The translations under genes and the position numbers were made by a program. Below are positions 18,790 to 29,069 of a DNA stretch of 64,000 nucleotides, one piece after another (within the stretch, counting starts at the first letter, position 1; each line of letters starts with the position of its first letter). The stretch lies in contig CANMDH010000023.1 in assembly GCA_947496555.1 (NCBI GenBank), forward strand, positions 1-64,000, given 5' to 3'. The stretch comes from an uncultured Aquimarina sp. Lineage in GTDB: Bacteria; Bacteroidota; Bacteroidia; Flavobacteriales; Flavobacteriaceae. The notes beneath the pieces were generated by a model that saw only the letters and a list, made by a program, of their open reading frames with translations, made no database searches and was not told the DNA's origin.

Positions 18790-18959
18790 GTAAGAAAAAG
18801 CCTCATAAAAATGTAGGGTTTTTATTTAAATGATAGAATCGTCTTGTTTAATAGGTGCTTTATCAAAAAGTGTAAATTATATTGATATAATTCTTTAATT
18901 TTTGAGAAGTATTAATTAAATTTAATAACGATTAAATTAACTTTTTAATCAAACTAGAA

Positions 18960-19058
18960 ATGAATAAATTTTTTATTAATATCTGGCTAGGTTGTAAAGC
19001 TTTTATAGGATTTATAAAAGATCTTCCTGGTGCTTCAGGTAATGCTATGCGTAATTAA
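18960..19058 (+). CDS. 32-aa peptide, family copy 2
   Basis: Second tandem paralogue, again exactly 32 codons (ATG 18960, TAA 19056-19058). It keeps F4-F5, K13, F18, L22-P23, S26 and A29 and ends DLPGASGNAMRN. It is the most hydrophobic copy, with W9 and C12 in the N-terminal helix. No good TAnnTTTG box is found at the position seen in the other copies: the sequence there is TAATAACG, so this copy may be weakly expressed or use a different promoter. Function unknown. Confidence 0.72.
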   Translation: MNKFFINIWLGCKAFIGFIKDLPGASGNAMRN

Positions 19059-19102
19059 TTAGGAGGTTTTTAGGAAACCTAAAATAATTACGTTTAAAAA
19101 TT

Positions 19103-19147
19103 AAAAAAGAGACTGTCCCCAAAATAGTGTGGTATAGTCTCTTTTTT
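19103..19147 (+). terminator. Strong terminator after small ORF 2
   Basis: AAAAAAGAGACT pairs with AGTCTCTTTTTT around a 21-base loop that contains CCCCAAAAT. It works in both directions by sequence. The loop motif recurs in the candidate small RNA near copy 5. Confidence 0.7.
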
Positions 19148-19253
19148 ATTATTTTAAGATTTGAATTAAAAGAAAAATAAGGGGATTTTGGAAATTTTAA
19201 GGGAAAGAAATGTTTTTTCAAAACGTAATTACAAGAAATACGAATAAAAGTAA

Positions 19254-19268
19254 GGGGAAAAAACCCCC
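19254..19268. other. GGGG-AAAAAA-CCCCC hairpin upstream of small ORF 3
   Basis: A short G/C stem 195 bases before the ATG of copy 3, equivalent in type and distance to the elements at 18460 and 19622. It is followed by A residues, not T, on the plus strand. Confidence 0.4.
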
Positions 19269-19414
19269 AAAAAGCGATTTAATTTCGTAAGTAATTTCTT
19301 CATAATTTAACAGTGTAAAATCGGTTTCTGGTAGTACGTCGTTACAAGAAGAACATATATCTAAAATTTCCTTTTAGGAGTGTTAATTTTTTTTATGACA
19401 TCTATAATGGGTGT

Positions 19415-19422
19415 TATCTTTG
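19415..19422 (+). promoter_or_regulatory. TATCTTTG -7 box of small ORF 3
   Basis: Perfect TAnnTTTG, starting 34 bases before the ATG at 19449, with a T-rich -33 region ending 20 bases upstream. Confidence 0.6.
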
Positions 19423-19448
19423 TGTAACAAATTAAAAATCAAATGATT

Positions 19449-19547
19449 ATGAAGTTATTTTACGGTATTTTGACAATTGATTTAAAAGCATTAAAGTCTT
19501 TTTTAAGACAGTTACCAGCGGCTTGCAGTAATGCAATCCATAGGTAG
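19449..19547 (+). CDS. 32-aa peptide, family copy 3
   Basis: Third tandem paralogue. An upstream in-frame ATG at 19443 would add two residues (MI), but the ATG at 19449 gives exactly 32 codons, like every other copy, and is preferred. It keeps F4-Y5, K13, F18, L22-P23 and A29 and ends QLPAACSNAIHR, with Cys at 26 where others have Ser. It is 75 per cent identical (24 of 32) to copy 5, 24 kb away, with 14 synonymous codon differences among the identical residues. Function unknown. Confidence 0.78.
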   Translation: MKLFYGILTIDLKALKSFLRQLPAACSNAIHR

Positions 19548-19621
19548 GGTTTTTTGATGAAAAATTGGGATATATGAAGGCAGTTGTCATTGAAGTGTCT
19601 TGAGAAAGACGTGCTGAAATT

Positions 19622-19635
19622 GGGGAAATTACCCC
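19622..19635. other. GGGG-AAATTA-CCCC hairpin upstream of small ORF 4
   Basis: Short G/C stem with an AAATTA loop, 181 bases before the ATG of copy 4 and 75 bases after the stop of copy 3. It is followed by ATTTT, so a weak terminator of copy 3 is one reading. Confidence 0.45.
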
Positions 19636-19746
19636 ATTTTCCTAGTAAAAAATGATAACAGGATTTGGGGGTAACTATCACATAGTTAGGTTTGTGTGTA
19701 GGTTATCGATAAAATCCCTGATTATGTCTAAAATGCAAGTAAAATG

Positions 19747-19777
19747 TTGAATTCGTGTTATTTGGATGTTATATTTG
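19747..19777 (+). promoter_or_regulatory. Promoter of small ORF 4 (TTG-N20-TATATTTG)
   Basis: The -33 TTG at 19747-19749 and the -7 box TATATTTG at 19770-19777 are separated by 20 bases, the best Bacteroidota promoter of the cluster. The -7 box starts 33 bases before the ATG. Confidence 0.65.
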
Positions 19778-19802
19778 TTTAATAATAATTTAATATAAGT
19801 AT

Positions 19803-19901
19803 ATGGGGCTATTTTACACTAAATTTAGATTAACTTTTAGAATTGTAATGGAATTTCTAAGAGAATTACCGGGAGCATCGGGGCATGCAATCCATAGGTA
19901 A
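19803..19901 (+). CDS. 32-aa peptide, family copy 4
   Basis: Fourth tandem paralogue, exactly 32 codons (ATG 19803, TAA 19899-19901). It keeps F4-Y5, R13, F18, L22-P23, S26 and A29 and ends ELPGASGHAIHR. K7, R9, R13 and R20 make it cationic. It has the clearest promoter of the set and is followed by a small hairpin TTATCC-TCTCAT-GGATAA and then the shared terminator at 19973. Function unknown. Confidence 0.77.
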   Translation: MGLFYTKFRLTFRIVMEFLRELPGASGHAIHR

Positions 19902-19972
19902 CAATTAAGAATTTTATTATCCTCTCATGGATAATCACAATCATATTATTTTAGGGGCATAAAATAATTGTA

Positions 19973-20002
19973 AAAAAAGCTTGGCATTTGCCAAGCTTTT
20001 TT
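19973..20002. terminator. Bidirectional terminator between small ORF 4 and the DUF2911 gene
   Basis: AAAAAAGCTTGGCA and TGCCAAGCTTTTTT pair around two bases. T-runs lie on both strands, serving copy 4 (plus) and the converging gene at 20027 (minus). Confidence 0.8.
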
Positions 20003-20026
20003 AGTCTTATAACGAAATAAAGTACA

Positions 20027-20560
20027 TTACATATAAAACGGAACTTCTACACGAGTTGTATCCCATCCCATAACCATATGATATCCTTTATCAACTTTTT
20101 TGAATGCTATCGAAAATACTTCTAGAGCTTCTCCCGATGCAGCAGGTACTTTTATTCTTGCAACATCGTTTCCTTTGTCATAAGAATATGATCCCCAGCT
20201 GTCAAGATCTGAACTCAATATAATAGTCCATTCTTTTTCACCAGGAATTGTGAAAAGAGAATACGTACCGGCTTTTACCGTTTTGTCTCCCATTTTCATA
20301 TCCTTGAAAAGTTTAATTTCTGTAGCTTCATCTGCTCCTGTTCTCCACACTTTGTCATACTTTACAAGATTCCCGAAAATCTCTCTGCCCTTTTTCTGAG
20401 GCCTATTATAAACAACTTTAATTTCTGGTTTGGCATTTCTATCTGCTTTTGCGTACGAAATGTCAGTAGGACTTTTCTGCAGTCCAGCAAATTTTTGGGC
20501 ATTAACTGTTGATAAGGTACCCATGAGCATAATAACAATTAGTAAGAGTGATTTTTTCAT
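20027..20560 (-). CDS. DUF2911 domain exported protein
   Basis: Signal peptide of about 21 residues (ending VNA-QK), then a DUF2911 domain: VVYNRPQKKGREIFG, VWRTGADEATEIKLFKDMKMG and GTYSLFTIPGEKEWTII are typical. The family is common in Bacteroidota, exported, and has no known function. It converges on the small-peptide cluster across a bidirectional terminator. Confidence 0.87.
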   Translation of the reverse strand: MKKSLLLIVIMLMGTLSTVNAQKFAGLQKSPTDISYAKADRNAKPEIKVVYNRPQKKGREIFGNLVKYDKVWRTGADEATEIKLFKDMKMGDKTVKAGTYSLFTIPGEKEWTIILSSDLDSWGSYSYDKGNDVARIKVPAASGEALEVFSIAFKKVDKGYHMVMGWDTTRVEVPFYM

Positions 20561-20819
20561 AATAGTGAATTTATTTCTTTAACAGACGTAAAGATATAGG
20601 CGAACTTACAACTAAATGTTAATCGGCTCTATAAATTCTGTTAAATCTTTCGAATAACAAATTGATAGTTTTTTTAAGATAATCACACCTTTATGATTAC
20701 ATATTTTTATATGTATATATATTTTTTGTTTTAATTTTAAACTGATTAATGTTTTATTGTTTTTGTTTTGTAACTATAATGTAATCTTTGGACTCTCAAT
20801 TAATAGAAAAATTAGAATT

Positions 20820-22484
20820 ATGTGTGGAATTGTTTGTGCTTTTGATTTGAAGCAAGATTCAGAGATATTAAGACCTCAGTTGTTAGAAATGTCTAAAAAA
20901 ATTCGCCATAGAGGGCCGGATTGGAACGGGATCTATTCGGATAATAATGCAATATTGGCGCATGAAAGATTGGCTATTGTAGATCCAGCTTCTGGGAAAC
21001 AACCTCTTTTTAGCGAGGACAAAAAATTAATATTGGCGGCAAATGGTGAAATATATAATCACAGAGAGCTTCGCAAACAATTTGAAGGGAAATATAATTT
21101 TCAAACAGAGTCTGACTGCGAAGTAATATTGGCTTTATATAAAGAAAAAGGTCCAGACTTTATTGATGAGTTAAACGGTATTTTCGCTTTTGCTTTATAT
21201 GATGTAGAGAAAGATGTTTATTTGGTTGCACGTGATCATATGGGGATTATACCTTTGTATATGGGGTGGGATCAAAACGGAACATTTTATGTCGCTTCAG
21301 AATTAAAAGCGCTAGAAGGTGTCTGTACCAAAATAGAATTGTTTTCACCTGGTCATTATTTACTTAGTAACGAAGGTGAGTTGAAAAAATGGTATGTTAG
21401 AGATTGGTCAGAGTATGAAACGGTGAAAGAAAATCAAACAAGCATCGATGAGGTTAGGGAAGCTCTCGAAGCTGCAGTACATAGACAATTAATGTCTGAT
21501 GTTCCTTATGGAGTGTTATTGTCAGGAGGATTAGATTCCTCGGTAACTTCTGCAATTGCTAAAAAATATGCCGACAAAAGAGTAGAATCTGATGATACCG
21601 ATGCTGCATGGTGGCCACAACTACATTCATTTTCTGTTGGATTAGAGGGGTCTCCAGATTTGGCTGCTGCACAAAAAGTAGCAGACCATATAGGAACTGT
21701 TCATCATGAGATTAAATTTACCATCCAAGAAGGTTTGGATGCTATAAAAGATGTGATTTATAACCTTGAAACCTATGATATTACTACGATTAGGGCTTCT
21801 ACACCTATGTATTTAATGGCAAGAGTTATCAAGTCAATGGGAGTGAAAATGGTATTGTCTGGCGAAGGAGCAGACGAAATTTTTGGAGGATATCTATACT
21901 TTCATAAAGCTCCAAATGCACAAGAGTTTCACGATGAAACTGTACGCAAGCTAAGCAAGTTACATATGTATGATTGTTTACGAGCAAATAAATCTTTGGC
22001 AGCTTGGGGGATCGAAGGTCGTGTGCCGTTTTTGGATAAAGAATTTATGGATGTCGCCATGCGAATTAATCCGCAAGATAAAATGATTAACGGAGAAAGA
22101 ATGGAGAAATGGGTTATTCGTAAAGCTTTCGAATCTTACTTGCCAGAGAGCGTGGCCTGGAGACAAAAAGAGCAATTTTCTGATGGCGTGGGGTATAGCT
22201 GGATTGATACTTTAAAAGAGGTAGTAGAAAGGGAGGTTTCTGATGAGCAAATGAAAAATGCACATTTTAGATTTCCAATTCAAACGCCACAAAACAAAGA
22301 GGAATTCTATTATCGTTCAATATTTGAAAGTCATTTTCCAAGTGATGCGGCAGCCCTTAGTGTTCCGCAAGAAGCTTCTGTTGCTTGTAGTACTAAAATA
22401 GCACTAGAGTGGGATGAAGCATTTAAAAACATGAATGACCCAAGTGGTAGAGCAGTGGCTAATGTTCATGAAGAAGCGTATTAA
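20820..22484 (+). CDS. asnB: Asparagine synthase B (glutamine-hydrolysing)
   Basis: Makes asparagine from aspartate, ATP and glutamine. The start is fixed by chemistry: the N-terminal nucleophile must be Cys2, so the ATG at 20820 (MCGIVCAFD) is used rather than an earlier ATG at 20757. The glutaminase domain occupies about 1-190 and the synthetase domain follows, with PP-loop VLLSGGLDSS near 232. Its 554 residues equal the E. coli AsnB length. A TAATCTTTG sequence about 30 bases upstream resembles a promoter box with one extra base. Confidence 0.93.
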   Translation: MCGIVCAFDLKQDSEILRPQLLEMSKKIRHRGPDWNGIYSDNNAILAHERLAIVDPASGKQPLFSEDKKLILAANGEIYNHRELRKQFEGKYNFQTESDCEVILALYKEKGPDFIDELNGIFAFALYDVEKDVYLVARDHMGIIPLYMGWDQNGTFYVASELKALEGVCTKIELFSPGHYLLSNEGELKKWYVRDWSEYETVKENQTSIDEVREALEAAVHRQLMSDVPYGVLLSGGLDSSVTSAIAKKYADKRVESDDTDAAWWPQLHSFSVGLEGSPDLAAAQKVADHIGTVHHEIKFTIQEGLDAIKDVIYNLETYDITTIRASTPMYLMARVIKSMGVKMVLSGEGADEIFGGYLYFHKAPNAQEFHDETVRKLSKLHMYDCLRANKSLAAWGIEGRVPFLDKEFMDVAMRINPQDKMINGERMEKWVIRKAFESYLPESVAWRQKEQFSDGVGYSWIDTLKEVVEREVSDEQMKNAHFRFPIQTPQNKEEFYYRSIFESHFPSDAAALSVPQEASVACSTKIALEWDEAFKNMNDPSGRAVANVHEEAY

Positions 22485-22555
22485 CATAAATAAGTGCTAT
22501 GATTAAGAAATCAGTTTATTTTATTAGCTGAAAGTTGAGTTTAATTGAGATTTTA

Positions 22556-22586
22556 AAAACCCTGAGAAAACTGTTCTCGGGGTTTT
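22556..22586 (+). terminator. Terminator after asnB
   Basis: AAAACCCTGAGAA pairs with TTCTCGGGGTTTT (one G-U pair) around a 5-base loop, followed by TTTT. It ends 14 bases before the next start codon. Confidence 0.7.
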
Positions 22587-22599
22587 GCTATATTTAACA

Positions 22600-23622
22600 A
22601 TGCTAAATCTTGAATATCAAAAATTTTCTATTCCATTAAAGGACCCGTTTACCATTTCTAGATATACGGTAGAGAATCAACAAACTTTTATTGTTTCAAT
22701 TTCTGGTAACAATTACACGGGTTACGGAGAGGCTACAGTGAATCCATACTATGGGTCTACATGGGATGAATTAGAGAAATCTATTGCCAAAGTTAAAGAT
22801 CTGGTTCGTAATGCTAGTGAGTTACATCCATCAGAATTATGGGAACTATTAAAAAAACCTTTGGATGAGAATTATTTTGCACTTTGCGCCATAGATTGTG
22901 CATTTTGGGATTGGTACGCTCAAAAAAAAGGAAAACCTACAAGAGATTTTTGGACAGATCAGCATTTCAATACACCACTTACAAATTTCACTATAGGAAT
23001 TGATTCCATAGAGGTGATGAAAGAAAAGATTAAAAACAAACCGTGGCCAATTTACAAAGTCAAACTTGGAACAAGCAAGGACATGGCGATAATACAAGCG
23101 TTAAGGAAAATTACTGGATCTGTTTTTAGGGTGGATGCGAATTGTGCCTGGACAGCCGAGGAAACCATCCGCAATGCTATTTTTCTTGAAAAGTTGGGAG
23201 TAGAATTTATAGAACAACCTCTTGAGGTATCATGTTGGAAAGAAATGAAGCGTGTAAAAGAACAATCCATTCTTCCTTTGATCGCTGATGAAAGTTGCCA
23301 AAGAGAAAATGATGTCGAAAGATGCATTGATTTTTTTGACGGAGTTAATATTAAACTAATGAAGTGTGGTGGTATTACTCCGGCTTTAAGGATGATCAAA
23401 AAAGCCAAGCAAAATGGCCTCAAGGTGATGATCGGGTGTATGACAGAATCCTCAATTGGTATATCATCTCTTTGTCAGTTGGCACCTTTGGTTGATTATT
23501 TAGATGCAGATGGAGCTATGCTTTTTAAAGAAGATATTGCAAATGGTGTTACCTTTGATAATGGAAAAATGATCTTTTCTTTTGCAACCGGTTCTGGGGC
23601 AAAACTTAACCCCTCGTTCTAG
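22600..23622 (+). CDS. Dipeptide epimerase of the enolase superfamily
   Basis: Member of the muconate-lactonizing subgroup, most like L-Ala-D/L-Glu epimerase, which interconverts dipeptides from murein recycling. Catalytic KxK is in YKVKLG (near 150), metal ligands are Asp in RVDANCAW, Glu in EQPLE and Asp in IADES, and the second base Lys is in INIKLMKCGG. The C-terminal GCMTESS fits the family. An earlier TTG at 22585 lies inside the asnB terminator hairpin, so the ATG at 22600 is used (340 aa). True substrate stereochemistry cannot be told from sequence. Confidence 0.82.
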   Translation: MLNLEYQKFSIPLKDPFTISRYTVENQQTFIVSISGNNYTGYGEATVNPYYGSTWDELEKSIAKVKDLVRNASELHPSELWELLKKPLDENYFALCAIDCAFWDWYAQKKGKPTRDFWTDQHFNTPLTNFTIGIDSIEVMKEKIKNKPWPIYKVKLGTSKDMAIIQALRKITGSVFRVDANCAWTAEETIRNAIFLEKLGVEFIEQPLEVSCWKEMKRVKEQSILPLIADESCQRENDVERCIDFFDGVNIKLMKCGGITPALRMIKKAKQNGLKVMIGCMTESSIGISSLCQLAPLVDYLDADGAMLFKEDIANGVTFDNGKMIFSFATGSGAKLNPSF

Positions 23623-23836
23623 TATTAATTTAATAGTTGTACAGTGCTTATTTTTAAATGATTAATAGATAAAATCAAAATGTTTTAAAAGTGTTATCAT
23701 AATCTTAAATTGATTTTAAGGCTGTTTTTATCGTTTTTAAGAGCATTTTTTCTTTTTCTGGTACTATTCTTAACTAATTGTTGATAACTCTTTAAATCAT
23801 CCTTGGTAAAATCCTTTTATCCTTTTACTGTTTTTT

Positions 23837-23844
23837 TATCTTTG
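23837..23844 (+). promoter_or_regulatory. TATCTTTG -7 box of gyrB
   Basis: Perfect TAnnTTTG, 38 bases before the gyrB ATG. The -33 element is not obvious. Confidence 0.55.
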
Positions 23845-23872
23845 TTCGTTAACCAAAATTATCATAAAATAA

Positions 23873-25822
<1,950 letters not shown>

Positions 25823-25847
25823 CAATCATTTATAAGAACTAGATTCA

Positions 25848-25885
25848 AAATCCGTTATATATAGTAGTATAACGGATTTTTTTTA
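25848..25885 (+). terminator. Terminator after gyrB
   Basis: AAATCCGTTATA and TATAACGGATTT pair around an 8-base loop, with a run of T residues after it. Confidence 0.8.
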
Positions 25886-25914
25886 TATTGCATAGCCCAT
25901 TAAATCCAAATTGA

Positions 25915-26916
25915 ATGAAGAAATATACATTGCTACTGACCTTACTTTTGAGTTATTTTGGTTTTTCACAGACTGATATTGACCAAATTCTGGAATTAGG
26001 TATTGAAAATGCTCAAAGATTTAGTGAAGATTATTTTGCACCTGCGGGAGAATCTTTAATAAATAATATGTCTAATGGTTGGTATACTACAGCCCAAGTA
26101 AAAAAGTTATGGCATTTTGAAGTGGGAATTGTGGGAAACCTTTCTTTTGTTAGAGATGATAAACAATCTTTTTTATTAAGAACTGCAGAATACACCAATC
26201 TCTCTTTTCGCGATGGTAGTTTTAGTCAGTTTACAGCTACTGCTTTGGGAACAAATTCGGGAGATTTATCTGTAGTTATTAATGAAGGGCAGGCATCAGA
26301 ATTGGAAGTTGTTTTACCTCAAGGTATTGGTAATTCTGAAATAAATTCATTGCCGGGAGGGTTTATCCAGGGATCGATGGGATTGATAAAAAGTACAGAG
26401 ATAAAACTGCGTTTTTTGCCAAGAATCAAGGCGGTAGAAGATGCAGAAATACAGTTATATGGAGTCGCATTTCAGCATGAATTTACGGATTGGGTTTTTC
26501 CAGCCAAAAGATGGCCGGTAAGAGTTTCGGCCTTATTGGGATATACTAATGTGAAAGGATTTTATGATCTCAATACTACAACAGGTATTCCGGGTGCTGA
26601 CCAGGAGGTGCGTTTAAACTCAAATTCCTGGCTTCTTACAGGTATTGCTTCAACCAAATTTCCAGTTTTTAATTTTTATGGAGGACTTGGATATTATTTT
26701 GGTTCTAATGATGCTGATCTATTGGGAACTTATCAAATTCAGAATGGCCCTTTTGCTTCCGATATTGTTACGGATCCAATTAGTGTAAAAACTAAAACAA
26801 ACGGTGTTAAGGCCACAATAGGAGCTAGGGTTCAGTACGGTATTTTTAAAGCTAATATGGACTATACCTTACAGAATTTTAGTAATCTATCTTTGGGGCT
26901 AGCCTTTGGCTGGTAA
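25915..26916 (+). CDS. Outer-membrane-like protein, DUF6588-like
   Basis: Signal peptide MKKYTLLLTLLLSYFGFSQ, then a 314-residue beta-rich protein with alternating aromatic strands and a C-terminal aromatic end (LSLGLAFGW) typical of outer-membrane barrels. It resembles proteins annotated DUF6588 in flavobacteria; I am not certain of that assignment. It sits between gyrB and a converging beta-propeller gene. Confidence 0.6.
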   Translation: MKKYTLLLTLLLSYFGFSQTDIDQILELGIENAQRFSEDYFAPAGESLINNMSNGWYTTAQVKKLWHFEVGIVGNLSFVRDDKQSFLLRTAEYTNLSFRDGSFSQFTATALGTNSGDLSVVINEGQASELEVVLPQGIGNSEINSLPGGFIQGSMGLIKSTEIKLRFLPRIKAVEDAEIQLYGVAFQHEFTDWVFPAKRWPVRVSALLGYTNVKGFYDLNTTTGIPGADQEVRLNSNSWLLTGIASTKFPVFNFYGGLGYYFGSNDADLLGTYQIQNGPFASDIVTDPISVKTKTNGVKATIGARVQYGIFKANMDYTLQNFSNLSLGLAFGW

Positions 26917-26942
26917 AGATGATCAAGCTTTAGAATAATATT

Positions 26943-26989
26943 ATATAAAAAAGCTACCCTTTTACCGTAAAAGGATAGCTTTTTTATAT
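26943..26989. terminator. Bidirectional terminator between converging genes
   Basis: A long near-perfect stem (about 22 bp, one mismatch) around a CCG loop with A and T runs at the ends, between the genes at 25915 (plus) and 27007 (minus). Confidence 0.85.
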
Positions 26990-27006
26990 GAGCTCTTGAC
27001 TTGAAT

Positions 27007-28926
27007 TTATAAGCCTTTGAAGATCATTACTTTTTGACCTCGGCTATAATATAAATCTTCAGAAACAGTGTCATAATCATATACAGGCTTTGTGTTTTCG
27101 ACAATAATCTTATCTATTTCTTTACCTGTTTGTTTATCTACTTTAATTAATAATCGTTCTCCTGCATCTCCTTTTGCAAAAATAATCGAGTATTTATCAG
27201 TTTCTTGTAAGGCGCTATAACGATCTTGCACAAATTGTTGCGTAAAGGTACCAGCCATGTAACCGGCTTCACCAATGGCTTTAGCTCGTTCTCCAAAAAC
27301 TGCTTGCGGATCCGAAGTTTGTGTAACGGTATTACCATTTGAATCTCTATACGTTACCGAAGTTGTTACCGTTGTTGTTGTTGCGGCAGCGGCGAATCGA
27401 CCTAATATCATTCCAGATTTCATAAGTCTTCTTCCAAGTTCACCTGGCTGAGTGTACTTATTGTGAAAGATTACCGCACCAGAATTATCAACTCCTACTA
27501 CTTCACTTTGCCCTGAAATCGAAACATTGTTAGGGAACAATTCCATACTGGTAATCAACTTTTCATTTTTCAATTTCAGTTTGGCATATGGTTTAGGCTT
27601 TTCAGTAGAGTTTTCATTAAACTTATACAGTTTCTCATCATTATAGACAACAAACTCTCCTTGTTCTTCACTAAACTTGGCAAAAGTTGGACGTTTTTCA
27701 TTCAATTTTAGATTGCCTTTCCATATTTTTTTACCAGTAGTATAGTCAACCAAATTGGCATATGTAGCTGTAACATACAGTATCTTTCCATTATTAGTTT
27801 TTTCTAGAAAGAAAATAGGATCTTCTTCATCGTCAGAGATGGTTACATCTTTTTTCCATTTTTTTTGCCCTTCTTTATCGAGAAGCATCATTTCATCATC
27901 ATACACATAAAGAAAATCTTTATCAATTGGTATTACAGATTTTATTCCTTTACCTTTTGGGTCCTTTGCCCATAGTTTTTCACCGGTTTTGTAGTCAAAG
28001 AAATTAAATCCTTTATAATGCGCTAGTAACATTCTGTCTCCCCAGTCTTCAAATAGGACTAAATATTTTGTCTTTACGGGGTCCTTCCATACAGATTGAC
28101 CGGTATTAGCATTTCTTAAATCCAATAATTCTTTTCCATTTAACCAACCGATAGTTTCAGTAAGCAGCACATTTTGGCCATCAAGACTGGCATAAAAGCG
28201 CTTATATTCTTTTTCTTCTGCTTTCCAGAGTAGGTCACCTGATTTTTTATCCAGTGCATAAAACTTTGATTTGGCTAGTAAAAAAACTTTATCTTCGCTA
28301 TAGGACATTTCGTCTCTACCTGCAGTAGGGTTTTTACCAATGATACCACTTAAACTAGTTAAAATGTTTCCAAATTTTTCGGAAACGACAGTTTTCCATA
28401 CATAATCTTTTCTTTTGATATCATATTTGGCAATGACTAGCTTTTTATTTTCCATTCCTCTTAATAAAAGAGCATCTTCATCAAATAAATATTCTGCCTG
28501 AAAGAAAAAGACATTAGATTCGGTAGATTCAAAAATAAGATCACCATCATAGCTATTGATAACGTAAAGCCTGTTATCGAAAAACTTTTGTAAAAACGGA
28601 GTGTCAGGAATAACGGTAAAGTCGGCACCATTTGCTTTTGAATTAAGCCCAAGAAGCGCGTCTGGAGTTAAATCACTTCCTGCAAAACCAGCAGCAAGAG
28701 CTAATGTACTTGTTTTTGGGATGGGTACGGACCATAAAATCTTTCCATCTTCTGGATCATAACCATGCATCTTAGTATTGTCTGATATTGCTGCAATACC
28801 GTTAAATGGAACAATGATCAAATCTTGTACTTTGGATTCAAAATCCAGTGTCTGATCAGCATTTCTTTGTGAGTAGATAAATAGCGTTGCCATAGCAAAG
28901 ATGACGGCTAAATAGGTTCTTTTCAT
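27007..28926 (-). CDS. Exported PQQ-like beta-propeller protein
   Basis: Signal peptide of about 20 residues (ending IYS-QR) followed by repeated blades with the motif G-[KED]-x-[LI]-W, for example GKILWSV, GDLLWKA, GEKLWAK and GKKIWKG. These form a BamB/PQQ-type beta-propeller. A Thr-rich stretch near 525 (TTTTVTTSVTYRDSNG) interrupts the propeller. No catalytic residues for a quinoprotein dehydrogenase are seen, so a structural or binding role in the periplasm is more likely. Confidence 0.75.
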   Translation of the reverse strand: MKRTYLAVIFAMATLFIYSQRNADQTLDFESKVQDLIIVPFNGIAAISDNTKMHGYDPEDGKILWSVPIPKTSTLALAAGFAGSDLTPDALLGLNSKANGADFTVIPDTPFLQKFFDNRLYVINSYDGDLIFESTESNVFFFQAEYLFDEDALLLRGMENKKLVIAKYDIKRKDYVWKTVVSEKFGNILTSLSGIIGKNPTAGRDEMSYSEDKVFLLAKSKFYALDKKSGDLLWKAEEKEYKRFYASLDGQNVLLTETIGWLNGKELLDLRNANTGQSVWKDPVKTKYLVLFEDWGDRMLLAHYKGFNFFDYKTGEKLWAKDPKGKGIKSVIPIDKDFLYVYDDEMMLLDKEGQKKWKKDVTISDDEEDPIFFLEKTNNGKILYVTATYANLVDYTTGKKIWKGNLKLNEKRPTFAKFSEEQGEFVVYNDEKLYKFNENSTEKPKPYAKLKLKNEKLITSMELFPNNVSISGQSEVVGVDNSGAVIFHNKYTQPGELGRRLMKSGMILGRFAAAATTTTVTTSVTYRDSNGNTVTQTSDPQAVFGERAKAIGEAGYMAGTFTQQFVQDRYSALQETDKYSIIFAKGDAGERLLIKVDKQTGKEIDKIIVENTKPVYDYDTVSEDLYYSRGQKVMIFKGL

Positions 28927-29069
28927 AGTTGGATGTATTAATTAAATTATGCCGCGAAGATAGTGAAAAGATTAATGCATAAAAACTATATCATAATATC
29001 CCGTTTCTACGACTTAAATTTGATCATTAATTAACCTGATATTTGTTAATTAATTCGTTTAAGAATTCG

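Larger units (their letters stand above)
19059..19448. other. 390-base spacer between small ORFs 2 and 3
   Basis: No further gene is seen. It holds a small hairpin AGGTTT-TTAGG-AAACCT at 19064-19080, the strong terminator at 19103-19147, a G/C hairpin at 19254-19268, several G4 runs (for example GGGGATTTTGG near 19170) and the promoter of copy 3. I found no minus-strand TAnnTTTG box for an antisense RNA. Confidence 0.5.

Noticed and set aside
19460-19681. 73-codon minus-strand open frame opposite peptide copy 3
   Set aside because: Antisense shadow of copy 3. No promoter box on that strand and no family.
18656-19901. LP-x-[AG]-[SC] tail as a sortase-type sorting signal
   Set aside because: A sorting signal needs a following membrane helix and an N-terminal signal peptide. 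Both are absent, and only a short basic tail follows.
18656-19901. Peptide ORFs as attenuator leader peptides
   Set aside because: Each is followed by a terminator or another copy and no regulated gene lies downstream in the same direction.
18373-20026. Tandem peptide genes as a classic type I toxin-antitoxin array
   Set aside because: Not rejected as an idea, but no minus-strand TAnnTTTG box for an antisense RNA was found, and the peptides are less hydrophobic than Ldr or Ibs toxins, so it is not called as such.
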